DNA of 17,031 bases from Cellvibrionales bacterium UBA5860 (GCA_002431545.1 DJFY01000029.1:99856-116886), one strand, 5' to 3'; numbered from the stretch's first letter, positions 1-7,225 are shown. The notes: a model not told the origin generated them from the letters alone. Program-made: numbers and translations.

Positions 1-2
1 TT

Positions 3-44
3 CGCGTGAAAGATAGCCTCGCCCATTTGTATGGCCATAATTGA
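3..44 (+). CDS. possible 3' end of an upstream gene (13 codons and a stop)
   Basis: One plus-strand frame is open from the window edge to a TGA at 42-44. It reads about 13 residues ending in Leu-Tyr-Gly-His-Asn. The other two frames stop within the first 15 bases. This could be the C-terminus of a gene truncated by the window, but 13 codons is too little to judge coding character or family, and chance openness is likely. No terminator hairpin is visible between it and the ExbB-like gene at 105, so an upstream gene could belong to the same transcript. Confidence 0.15.
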   Translation, partial: RVKDSLAHLYGHN

Positions 45-104
45 GTCCGCCGGGTTTTAACTAGGGAAGCGCGTCTTACCCCAATACGAGCACTAGGAAA
101 AAGT

Positions 105-731
105 ATGGAGCTTATTTCACTTGGCGGGCCAGTCGTGGTCGTGCTTATCGCGATTTCAATTATCGGCCTGACCATCGTTCTGTATAAATTGTTACAACTT
201 AGACACTATTCTCGCGGTAAATTGGAAGGTGCGCGGAAAGCTGTCGACGCCTGGGTTACGGGAGATCGAGAGTCTGCGCGCGAGTCCCTGGAGCGGCAGA
301 AGACCCCTGTCGCCGAATTGTTGTGTAACGGCATGTCGCTATTGTCCACCAGCGGGGAACGCAAAGACGTCGTGGAGCAACAGGTGCGGGAAGAGCTGAC
401 CCGGCAGGGGCAGCAAATTGTATCCCGCGTTAACGCCATGAATTCGTTCATCGAATTGATCGCCTACCTGTCTCCGATGATGGGCCTGCTGGGCACGGTG
501 TTGGGTATGATCGATGTGTTTTACGGCTTGGCTAACGAAGGTGGAGGGTCAGATGCTGGTGTGCTCGCCGGCGGTATCTGGGAAGCTCTATTGACTACGG
601 CTGTTGGTTTAACCGTTGCGATTCCGTTCGCTGTGATTCACGCCATGCTGGAAAGCAAGGCGACAGGCGTTCGTGAAGTTATGGAGGATCAACTGACCCG
701 TCTCTTCACGGCGAATCTTGCCGCGCGGTAG
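105..731 (+). CDS. MotA/TolQ/ExbB-family proton channel subunit
   Basis: Predicted inner-membrane channel subunit of a Ton/Tol-like energy-coupling complex. In this family a pentamer surrounds a dimer of ExbD/TolR helices and converts proton flow into motion. The 208-residue protein has the expected layout: TM1 about 8-30, a charged cytoplasmic segment about 31-115, TM2 about 117-141 and TM3 about 155-182. TM2 contains LSPMMGLLGTVLGM and TM3 contains ALLTTAVGLTVAIP, the family signatures. T131 and T165 fall where ExbB has its conserved channel Thr residues (T148 and T181 in E. coli). The start is ATG 105, with AGGA at 95-98 as the ribosome binding site. It is first in a six-gene run and its 3' end overlaps the longest reading of the next gene by 14 bp. 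It is closer in size to TolQ/ExbB than to flagellar MotA, and it lacks the long cytoplasmic tail of Zorya ZorA. The family is secure; the specific partner system is inferred from neighbours. Confidence 0.93.
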   Translation: MELISLGGPVVVVLIAISIIGLTIVLYKLLQLRHYSRGKLEGARKAVDAWVTGDRESARESLERQKTPVAELLCNGMSLLSTSGERKDVVEQQVREELTRQGQQIVSRVNAMNSFIELIAYLSPMMGLLGTVLGMIDVFYGLANEGGGSDAGVLAGGIWEALLTTAVGLTVAIPFAVIHAMLESKATGVREVMEDQLTRLFTANLAAR

Positions 732-1164
732 CCAGAGTAACTTTCTCGTGCACTTGCGTGCCCACCACAAAAAAAAGCTGCGCCGTATCAGCCTGACGCC
801 GCTGGCAGACCTCGTCTTCATATTGCTTGTTTTCTTTATTCTCGAAACCAGTTTCACCGAATATCGCGAGATGGGTTTCAATGTGCCGGAAGAGAAAAGT
901 GAAAAAGAGCAGTCTGCCGAACTGTTGAGAATAGAACTGTTCGCAGACGGCAAGCTCTGGATTAACGGGGACGCTCTTCCGCTCGAGCAACTTGATCGAT
1001 TTCTCGAAAGCGGCGCCTACTCCAGGAAAACTGCAATTGTTATTGCGGTGCACGACAAGGCGCCGTTGCAATTGCTGGTGCGTGCCATGGATCAGTTACA
1101 GGCACACGACCTGGAGAAGGTGCGAATTGCATCGCTTAAACCGACAGCTGGCGGTAGTGAATAG
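718..1164 (+). CDS. ExbD/TolR-family subunit 1 (proton-carrying Asp present)
   Basis: Single-span inner-membrane partner of the ExbB-like channel. It has a short basic cytoplasmic N-terminus, one TM helix about 26-44 and a periplasmic domain about 50-148. The TM starts LTPLADLVFILLVFF, matching the ExbD/TolR pattern TPxxDxxxxLLxxF. D31 (GAC at 808-810) is the position of the essential protonatable Asp (D25 in E. coli ExbD). The longest reading begins with TTG at 718 inside the upstream gene. GTG at 748 is an equally plausible start, leaving about 10 basic residues before the TM as is usual in the family. Neither start has a strong Shine-Dalgarno, which fits translational coupling to the gene before. 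The next gene begins 15 bp after the stop. The family and the Asp are seen directly; proton transport is inferred from the family. Confidence 0.9.
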   Translation: MPRGSQSNFLVHLRAHHKKKLRRISLTPLADLVFILLVFFILETSFTEYREMGFNVPEEKSEKEQSAELLRIELFADGKLWINGDALPLEQLDRFLESGAYSRKTAIVIAVHDKAPLQLLVRAMDQLQAHDLEKVRIASLKPTAGGSE

Positions 1165-1179
1165 TAGGGTAGGGGTATC

Positions 1180-1596
1180 ATGATTAATTTGCGAGAAAAT
1201 GCCGCTGTTACCCGCCATGCCGAAGGCAACATGATTCCGGTCATTAATATGACATTTCTGTTGCTGCTTTTTTTTATTGTCGTCGGCAGTTTTTCTGAGA
1301 ATATCAATCAGGATATTTCTCCGCCTCAATCGGTGACTGAGACCATGGCTGATCCCGCCGTGGTCGAATTCGAACTCACGCGCGAAGGCCAGCTGCTGTG
1401 GCAGGGAGAGCCGACGACGGTGCCTGCATGGGCGCACGGTTACCGGGCCGAAGGTCTGGTATTGCCTGGTAAAGTTCGGCTGCGCGCTGATAGCGACACG
1501 CCCGGAGCCGTATTTATTCCGATTCTCGACGATTTCAGGTTCCTGCATATATCGCGAGTTGCATTGGTGACAATCAATCGCGGCGACACACTGTAG
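1180..1596 (+). CDS. ExbD/TolR-family subunit 2 with Asn replacing the proton-carrying Asp
   Basis: A second, diverged ExbD/TolR-type protein of 138 residues: cytoplasmic N-terminus 1-18, one TM about 19-38 and a periplasmic domain about 45-138. The TM reads NMIPVINMTFLLLLFFIVV. Aligned on the family Pro and Phe, N23 (AAT at 1246-1248) sits where ExbD1 of this locus has D31. In E. coli ExbD the corresponding Asp is essential and an Asn substitution is inactive, so this subunit is not expected to carry protons by the usual route. It may form a mixed dimer with ExbD1, regulate it, or serve structurally. The start is ATG 1180 with AGGGG at 1171-1175. The rest of the TM is intact and there is no frameshift, which argues for a maintained variant and against decay. 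Tandem ExbD genes occur elsewhere (for example exbD1/exbD2 of Xanthomonas). Confidence 0.85.
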   Translation: MINLRENAAVTRHAEGNMIPVINMTFLLLLFFIVVGSFSENINQDISPPQSVTETMADPAVVEFELTREGQLLWQGEPTTVPAWAHGYRAEGLVLPGKVRLRADSDTPGAVFIPILDDFRFLHISRVALVTINRGDTL

Positions 1597-1659
1597 GCGG
1601 GCTTGGGCTGTGAAGGAAAGGCTTGTCAATCCAGGCATCGCGCTACCGGGGCTTTCGCA

Positions 1660-2766
1660 ATGAAGGGGCTGCGCTGGCTGAAGTCTTCCACACTGTGGTT
1701 GGCACTGCTGGCCGTGTCGCTGCTGATACACGTCATGGTCACCTGGCATGCTTCCCGGTCGATTGTCGCGCCACTCGCCGAACGGGACGCCGAGGTCGAG
1801 GAAGTCGAAGTATTGCTCGACGTGGCGGACCCGCCGGAACAAGAGAAATTGGTATTTGAGGACAATATCGAATTCGAACCGCCGGCGATACTGGTGCCGA
1901 GTTCCGCGCTAAAACCACCGCCACCCGATGTTAATCTCGCGATGGAGGCCGCCGCCGGCGGCTCTACGGATACCGGCTTTGCCGCGCCCCTCTTGTCCAG
2001 CGAACCGGCGACGGGTGGTCAGGGCGTAGCGGGTTTCGGACTGGGTACGGGCACCGGGCTCGAAGCCTCCGCCAATCGCTTTGCTGCCTATGTGCAGGGC
2101 TTGCGCGAGACCGGCCTGGATGTGGTCTTTGTCGTCGATACGACTGGTTCTATGGAATGGGTTCTCACCGAAGTGAACGCGCGAATTATCGACATCGTCG
2201 ACGCGGTCCGGTTGCTGGTTCCCATCTCCCGTTTTGGTGTCGTCGCCTATCGGGATTATGGCGAGCCAGGGTATGTGACTAAATTGCAGCCGTTGACCTA
2301 CAGCCTGAATAAATTGGCTCGTTTTCTCGGTCAGTTAAGCGCCGAGGGTGGTGGCAGTCACCAGGAAGCGGTTTACGATGGCGTCAAGGTGGCCGTAAAC
2401 GAGAGTGGATGGCGGCTAGGCGCGAAGAAGGTAATCATTGTTCTGGGGGATGCGCCACCGCATAAGGAAGCGGTGAAGCCACTGTTGTCTGTCAACAAAG
2501 CCTTTGCCCGCGAGGGCGGTCAGATCTCCGCACTCGACGTCAGCCGCGATGCCAATCCGGCACTGTTGGAAGCCACCCTGGGCCGCCCGGTCAATCGGGC
2601 ATTTTATTCCGGTAAACCCATGCTCGATTACCAGTTGCTGGCCGAAGCCGGTGGTGGTATCGCCTCAACCCTGGATGGCGATGTAAAGATCACCCGCCAT
2701 CTAATGTCGCTGATTATGGGTGGGCAATTTGCCCGGGAAATGGCGCTCTTGCTGGAGGGGTTGTGA
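1660..2766 (+). CDS. membrane-anchored vWA protein with TonB/TolA-like N-terminus
   Basis: A 368-residue protein with three parts. Residues 1-32 are a basic N-terminus and one TM helix containing S20-L-L-I-H24, the S-x3-H motif by which TonB and TolA couple to ExbB/ExbD or TolQ/TolR. Residues about 33-150 are a periplasmic linker, first acidic, then Pro-rich (PPPP near residue 87), then Gly-rich. Residues about 150-330 are a von Willebrand A domain with a MIDAS motif DTTGS (D160, T162, S164), the strand GVVAYRD, and the later Asp in LGDAPPH (D264). No TonB C-terminal domain is present. The vWA domain should bind a divalent metal and a protein ligand in the periplasm. I chose ATG 1660; a TTG 19 codons earlier is in frame but only adds residues before the TM. 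The stop overlaps the next start as GTGA. Domain calls are strong; energy transduction is inferred from the motif and the ExbBD neighbours. Confidence 0.88.
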   Translation: MKGLRWLKSSTLWLALLAVSLLIHVMVTWHASRSIVAPLAERDAEVEEVEVLLDVADPPEQEKLVFEDNIEFEPPAILVPSSALKPPPPDVNLAMEAAAGGSTDTGFAAPLLSSEPATGGQGVAGFGLGTGTGLEASANRFAAYVQGLRETGLDVVFVVDTTGSMEWVLTEVNARIIDIVDAVRLLVPISRFGVVAYRDYGEPGYVTKLQPLTYSLNKLARFLGQLSAEGGGSHQEAVYDGVKVAVNESGWRLGAKKVIIVLGDAPPHKEAVKPLLSVNKAFAREGGQISALDVSRDANPALLEATLGRPVNRAFYSGKPMLDYQLLAEAGGGIASTLDGDVKITRHLMSLIMGGQFAREMALLLEGL

Positions 2767-5045
2767 CCGTGTCGGCGTCGGCGGGTTTGTGCAGGTGGTT
2801 GTTGTGTTGTGTGTTGGTGCCCTTGAGCGCAGTAGCGGCAGCGGCCGCTGACCTGGTGGAAAGCTCGGCTGCCGTTACCTCTGTTGCCAAAGTACATTCA
2901 CTGGCGGGGCGACTGAGAGCCATTGCACGAAGCGATATCGATACGCTGGAGGTGGCCCGGTTTGTTGTCCTTGCCGACAGCTATGGCAATCTCGTCTCGC
3001 GCACCCGGGATCTGGATGGCGGCCTCGACGATTTCCAGCAATTGATAGCGCTGGGGCGAGACCTGAGGGAACGGGCGCGGGAGAAAGTGCGTCACCTGGA
3101 ACGCGGTGCGGGAGAGGACGAAGCGCGGCTGGAAACGCTTTACCGTTCGGACCTCTGGCACGATATCAATTACGCATTGTCTGCTTTTGGCTACTGGCAG
3201 GCATGGGGCTTGCTCGGTATAGCCCATACCACCAGCGACACGCGGGAGCGGGTCGCCTGGCTTAATAAAGCTGAACAGGGATTTCAAAGCTCCTCCGTGC
3301 GCATTCTGTACCCCGGTATTGTCTACGGTAGCTGGCTTGGCATGGGCTATGTCTCGCGTGCCCGCGGCAACGACGATGCCGCCGAGCAGCGTTTTCGCCG
3401 GTTGGTTCAGGCGCTGGTTAGCGATCCGGACAATCCGGTAAGGAAAATTGCCGAAGCTGAATTGACCGTGCTCGCCATACGCCGTGGCGAGCAGGTGCCG
3501 ATAAGTCAGGTCAAAGACGAGCCCCTCAGTCCCAGCCTGGCCAATGTTTATCTGGAGGAAGCCTTTGTACTTCTGGAACAGCACCGGAAAACCCAGTCCG
3601 GGGCTATCGAGGCGAGCAAGAGGTTGAAGCTACTTATTGAGGCGGGCTATCTGAATAACGCCCTCGTCAGCCGCATTCTCGCCTATCGGGATGAGATTGT
3701 CGGGCAGGACCTGGGTTTGTTTTCACTGTATGTCGATACCGAGTTCGCCTTTGCCTACGACCAGTACGACACTGTAGTGCTCAAGTATCGACAATTTATG
3801 GAGCGCGGCGGCGCCAGCATGCTGATTAACTTGCAGCGGCTCCAGTACCACTACACTGTAGCCTTGATGAAAGTCGGGCAGTTGCACGATGCGCTTGCCG
3901 AGGCGACAAAACTCAGGGAAAAAACCGACCTCGTTCCGACTGTCGCGGCGGCGCTGCCCAAGCTTTCTTTTCTGATCGCCCGCGCTCTGTATGAGCAAAA
4001 GGACAGTAACCGGAATCGTGCGCGCGTGTTAAATGCCGCCGAGTATTTTCTCGCCAAGAACCCGGAAGACCCGGACATTTCCGCCGCCCACCTCGTGCTC
4101 GGTCAACTCAGTTTCCGACCGGACAGGGCCAAGTATCACTTGCGTGAGGCCAAGAAAGATACGCGTCTCAAGGGTTCCGTAGGTTTGTCTGAATTGAAAC
4201 GGGCGATTACGGCGTTTAACCAGGCCTCGGCAAACGTTGACGACGGCCGGCAAAAACGTCACGCCCGGGATGTCCTGGCGAAACTTGAAGCCTTGCCGCG
4301 TCGCATGCACGATACACCATGGCTGCAGGCCGTCCAGCTGCAGATGCAGACTGTGCTCGGCGAACGAGTGGTCGAGGTGCTAGAGCGGGTCGACAAGCTG
4401 CTGGCCCCCGTCGCAGCAGGCCAGCCCGCGCTCACGGCGGATGTTCGACAGGTTCTGTTGTGGACGCGCCTGCGGGCGCAGGATCAGGTGGATCGGCAAG
4501 GATTGATCGCCTGGCTTGGCGGCCGGGATAGCAAGGATCGGCTAGAACAGAAAGAAATCTACAGTTTTTTGCTTGAGAAAGAACGGCGTGCCGAACATGG
4601 CGATCTGGTTGAGCTGATTCAGGTTTTTTACCCGGCGCTGGCGGGGCAGACCCAGGATCAGCGTCAACTTCGATTAATGCAACTGCGCAGTCTCACCGCG
4701 TTAGGCCGGCATGTAGAAGTGCTTGAGCTGGCGCGAGCGATGGTGCGGGATTTCCCGGCATCGGGCGATGCCTGGGTGGCCTATGCGGAGGCTGCTGAAC
4801 GAGCCGGGGATGTCTTTGCCGCAGAGAGAGCCTGGTCGAAAATCACCAGTGCGCAACCCGACGGTTCACCCCGCTGGCGTAGCGGAATGGCGCGGCGCTT
4901 GGATTTGTTGGCCAGGCAGGATGGTCGGCACGACGACCTTTGCCGTGTTATTGCCGATGCCCGGCGCTATCGCCACCTGGCGACAGACAGCGAACGCGCG
5001 GCGCTCGAAGCCGCCGCAGACACTCATGCCTGCGCCGCGCTTTGA
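2763..5045 (+). CDS. large secreted alpha-helical repeat (TPR-like) protein
   Basis: A 760-residue protein with a Sec signal peptide: a hydrophobic stretch about 11-28 ending AVAAAAAD, with likely cleavage near residue 29. There is no lipobox Cys after it. The mature part is almost wholly helical, with degenerate TPR-like pairs. The clearest lie about 170-235 (GxxxxxxGNDDAAEQRFRRL type), 355-450 and 640-720 (ALGRHVEVLELARAM, then AERAGDVFAAERAW). No enzyme motif is visible. TPR proteins in the periplasm act as scaffolds; CpoB plays such a part beside Tol-Pal. Translation starts at GTG 2763, which overlaps the vWA stop by 4 bp with GGAGGGG just upstream, so the two proteins are probably made in a fixed ratio and may bind each other. 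The exact ligand is unknown and I do not recognise a named family. Confidence 0.8.
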   Translation: MTVSASAGLCRWLLCCVLVPLSAVAAAAADLVESSAAVTSVAKVHSLAGRLRAIARSDIDTLEVARFVVLADSYGNLVSRTRDLDGGLDDFQQLIALGRDLRERAREKVRHLERGAGEDEARLETLYRSDLWHDINYALSAFGYWQAWGLLGIAHTTSDTRERVAWLNKAEQGFQSSSVRILYPGIVYGSWLGMGYVSRARGNDDAAEQRFRRLVQALVSDPDNPVRKIAEAELTVLAIRRGEQVPISQVKDEPLSPSLANVYLEEAFVLLEQHRKTQSGAIEASKRLKLLIEAGYLNNALVSRILAYRDEIVGQDLGLFSLYVDTEFAFAYDQYDTVVLKYRQFMERGGASMLINLQRLQYHYTVALMKVGQLHDALAEATKLREKTDLVPTVAAALPKLSFLIARALYEQKDSNRNRARVLNAAEYFLAKNPEDPDISAAHLVLGQLSFRPDRAKYHLREAKKDTRLKGSVGLSELKRAITAFNQASANVDDGRQKRHARDVLAKLEALPRRMHDTPWLQAVQLQMQTVLGERVVEVLERVDKLLAPVAAGQPALTADVRQVLLWTRLRAQDQVDRQGLIAWLGGRDSKDRLEQKEIYSFLLEKERRAEHGDLVELIQVFYPALAGQTQDQRQLRLMQLRSLTALGRHVEVLELARAMVRDFPASGDAWVAYAEAAERAGDVFAAERAWSKITSAQPDGSPRWRSGMARRLDLLARQDGRHDDLCRVIADARRYRHLATDSERAALEAAADTHACAAL

Positions 5046-5071
5046 CGCGCCATGCGAAAGCGGAGATAAAT

Positions 5072-6451
5072 ATGATGAGAATTCGCAAATACGATAAACA
5101 CTACAGCCGCCGTCATTTCATGCGGCAAATGGGACAGGGCGTGCTAGCCACTGGCGTGTTGACGCCGCTGTGGCCAGCACTTGCCGAGACCGGCAGTATC
5201 GGTGGCGTCTACCCGGACGAGTTGCTGTCCATCGACAGCTATACCGGCGGCAAGATCAAAACCGGCGATACTATCGACGCCAGCAATGTCGAGCACGTCA
5301 AGGACCTACTGGATCCCATCAGGTACACGCAGATCTCGCAGATGGGCCGGCGGGTGCGCGTCATCGATACCACTCACGACATCATGAAGCTGAGTCCCTG
5401 GGAATACAACGAGGCTACCTTACGCAATCAGGGCCAGGCGATGTTCGATGCCGATGGCAATGTGGTAACCAGAGAAGGCAAACCCTGGATCGGTGGCAAT
5501 CCCTTCCCGGACCCGAAAAACGCCCTCGAGGTGTTTGCCGGCATTACGTTGACCTGGGGGCGTCACGATGCCTCTTTCTATGCCATCAAGGAAGCCGACG
5601 TGGGGCCGGATGGTGATGTCGAATACAACTATGAACTGTGCTGGGCGGAGCTGGCGCCGGTCGGTCGACTCGTGCTGGAGCCAAAACCTTACTGGCCGGG
5701 ACACGAGAACAAGCTGCGCTATCAGTCCGTATTTTTTTTGAAACCTAATGATATCTCGGGGACGTCCTTCCTCAATGTCTGGCATTACGACCAGCGTCGT
5801 TTCCCCGATCTGAGCGGATATTTGCCCGCGTTTAAACGGGTTCGACGGTTTCCAACGAATCAGCGTTTCGAGCCTTTAATTCCGGGTTCAACCCTGTATC
5901 TTTCGGATGCATGGACCGCTGGAGACCCCTTCCTGACCTGGGGTAACTACAGAATCGTCGGCCGGGGCCCGACGTTGGCTGCGATTTCACGAAGCTGGAA
6001 TTCGTCTCATGAGAACTGGGAGCACACTACTCACGGCGGCCCCAAGGGCAACACGTTCTGGGACATGGACGTCGAGCTGGTGCCCGAGGCGATAGTTGTC
6101 GACGCCGAACCGGTCCTGTTTCCGCGCGCGCCGATCAGTAAGAAGCGTGTGTGGTTTGACGCGCGCACCCTGGCACCTGTTGCCATGGTGTCTTATGACC
6201 GTCGGGGTGAAATGTTCCGCTCCTTTGATGGGGCGGCCGCGCTCTATACCGATGGTGAAAATACAGTCTACGACGGCAAGCACCCCTATCATTCATGGAC
6301 GCGAGTGCACGCCCACAATATCCAAACCAACCGTATGGCGCGACTGGAGCAGGTGAAAACCATTGGCGGTGGCTTCGATACTCGCGTCAATACGGATGAT
6401 CTTTACGATAAATATTTGACGGTGGCTGCGATCAGACGTTTGGGTACTTGA
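5072..6451 (+). CDS. Tat-exported DUF1329-family periplasmic protein
   Basis: A 459-residue protein that I assign to DUF1329 from its GGNPFPDP segment (141-148), the following long beta-rich region, and a late segment with DARTLAPVAMVSYDRRG. The N-terminus carries a twin-arginine signal, S12-R-R-H-F-M17, then a hydrophobic stretch and an A-x-A site ending at A38, so it is probably exported folded. I start it at ATG 5072, with GGAG at 5062-5065. The frame is open upstream to 4940, but that part overlaps the TPR gene and is not credible. The gene lies 26 bp after the TPR gene and closes the operon. From general knowledge, DUF1329 proteins often sit beside DUF1302 outer-membrane proteins and RND transporters and are thought to handle hydrophobic substrates. 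Neither partner is present here. Function is unknown, and its link to the ExbBD-vWA genes rests on position. Confidence 0.85.
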   Translation: MMRIRKYDKHYSRRHFMRQMGQGVLATGVLTPLWPALAETGSIGGVYPDELLSIDSYTGGKIKTGDTIDASNVEHVKDLLDPIRYTQISQMGRRVRVIDTTHDIMKLSPWEYNEATLRNQGQAMFDADGNVVTREGKPWIGGNPFPDPKNALEVFAGITLTWGRHDASFYAIKEADVGPDGDVEYNYELCWAELAPVGRLVLEPKPYWPGHENKLRYQSVFFLKPNDISGTSFLNVWHYDQRRFPDLSGYLPAFKRVRRFPTNQRFEPLIPGSTLYLSDAWTAGDPFLTWGNYRIVGRGPTLAAISRSWNSSHENWEHTTHGGPKGNTFWDMDVELVPEAIVVDAEPVLFPRAPISKKRVWFDARTLAPVAMVSYDRRGEMFRSFDGAAALYTDGENTVYDGKHPYHSWTRVHAHNIQTNRMARLEQVKTIGGGFDTRVNTDDLYDKYLTVAAIRRLGT

Positions 6452-6461
6452 TCGCGCGATC
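6450..6461. repeat. 12-bp perfect palindrome between convergent genes
   Basis: GATCGCGCGATC overlaps the stop of the DUF1329 gene, in the 21-bp gap where the plus-strand operon meets darP. It could be a very short bidirectional stem, but it lacks a loop and a T-tract, so it is not a convincing intrinsic terminator. It may be chance in GC-rich sequence. No better terminator is visible in this gap. Confidence 0.3.
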
Positions 6462-6472
6462 TTGCGCAGGCC

Positions 6473-7003
6473 CTAGTTAAACGACAGCGTTTTTTGCAGG
6501 TATTCAAATAATTTCCGCCGCGTCGGTGAATCTTCGATTGCCTCCTTGCCGGCTTTACGCGCCAGCTGGCGGAGCTTTTGCCGGTTCAGCTCGGGGTGCT
6601 CGGCAATTAAGGGCTCGATAGCGGCGTCGCCGGAAGTCACCAGGCTTTCGCACAGGTGCTCGATCTGACGGAAACGCTGGCGAAACAGTTTATTGTCATC
6701 TTCGAGCCGGCTAAGAAATTGCCTGATGTCGTCGATATTCTCAGCGCGCATCAGTTTGCCGATGTACTGTATTTGCCGGCGACGCGCCTCGCGCGACTTC
6801 AGGGTCTTTGCCAGGGTTAAAGCATCGCGCAAGGGTTTGCCGATGGGCAGGTCGGCAAAGTGCCGAGCGGGCAAATCGATAAGCGATGTGCCTAGTTCCT
6901 GCAACGCCGCCATTTCCCGTTTACGAGCGGATTTGCTCGCGAAATCCGATGCGTCGAGTTCGTTGTCCTTGTTGAGTTTGGAATCGTCAGCGTCGTTGTT
7001 CAA
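6473..7003 (-). CDS. darP: ribosome-associated protein DarP/YjgA (DUF615)
   Basis: DarP (formerly YjgA) is a cytoplasmic factor that binds late 50S precursors and helps ribosome assembly. The 176-residue protein shows the DUF615 hallmarks: an acidic N-terminus, then SKSARKREMAALQELG (about 23-38), a basic central segment RRRQIQYIGKLMR, and a C-terminal helical region ending in LFEYLQKTL. The length matches the family (E. coli about 183). The start appears to be TTG at 7001-7003, preceded by AGAAGA at a reasonable distance. The next in-frame Met would cut into the conserved KREM motif, so the TTG start is preferred. It lies 222 bp downstream of mgtE on the same strand and may have its own promoter. 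The family assignment is firm. Confidence 0.93.
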   Translation of the reverse strand: MNNDADDSKLNKDNELDASDFASKSARKREMAALQELGTSLIDLPARHFADLPIGKPLRDALTLAKTLKSREARRRQIQYIGKLMRAENIDDIRQFLSRLEDDNKLFRQRFRQIEHLCESLVTSGDAAIEPLIAEHPELNRQKLRQLARKAGKEAIEDSPTRRKLFEYLQKTLSFN

Positions 7004-7087
7004 ATGGATTCTTCTAAGTTGTTATACACAGGAACCTGAGATGAAAAATCGGGCGTCGCACTATTATTGTTGCCTGGCATCCGGGAT

Positions 7088-7116
7088 AAAATATTGCCAA
7101 CAGTGGCTGCGAACAA
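7088..7116 (-). promoter_or_regulatory. candidate sigma-70 promoter for darP
   Basis: Reading the minus strand, TTGTTC (-35) is separated by 17 bases from TATTTT (-10), about 85 bases upstream of the darP start. The match is moderate (about 4 of 6 in each box). The 222-bp gap between mgtE and darP otherwise holds no gene, riboswitch or terminator that I can support. Confidence 0.3.
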
Positions 7117-7225
7117 GTTAACTCGAGTCTGTGCCAGCCCGCCACGCATGCCGGTGTCCAAGCAAAACTATGGTGTGGGGCAGAGATGTGGCCACTGGTT
7201 TCCTCAAGTTTTGTTGTATTCCCGT

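Noticed and set aside
1096..1842. 248-codon open frame on the minus strand across the ExbD2 and vWA genes
   Set aside because: It lies antisense to well-supported genes, its peptide is rich in Gln, Arg and His without a recognisable fold, and it is a typical shadow of GC-rich coding sequence.
105..2766. Zorya-type anti-phage defence (ZorA/ZorB motor)
   Set aside because: The ExbB-like protein is only 208 residues without the long cytoplasmic tail of ZorA, the ExbD proteins lack an OmpA-like peptidoglycan-binding domain, and no ZorC/D/E-like gene follows.
3166..3190. Sigma-54 promoter-like CTGGCACGA inside the TPR gene
   Set aside because: It matches the -24 half, but the expected TTGCW at -12 reads CAATT, and it lies within coding sequence.
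105..5045. Ordinary Tol-Pal or TonB-ExbB-ExbD locus
   Set aside because: No TolB, Pal or TonB C-terminal domain is present; the third component ends in a vWA domain, and there are two ExbD genes.
4940..5071. 44-codon N-terminal extension of the DUF1329 gene
   Set aside because: It overlaps the end of the TPR gene, is Cys/Arg-rich, and would bury the Tat signal; GGAG at 5062-5065 supports ATG 5072.
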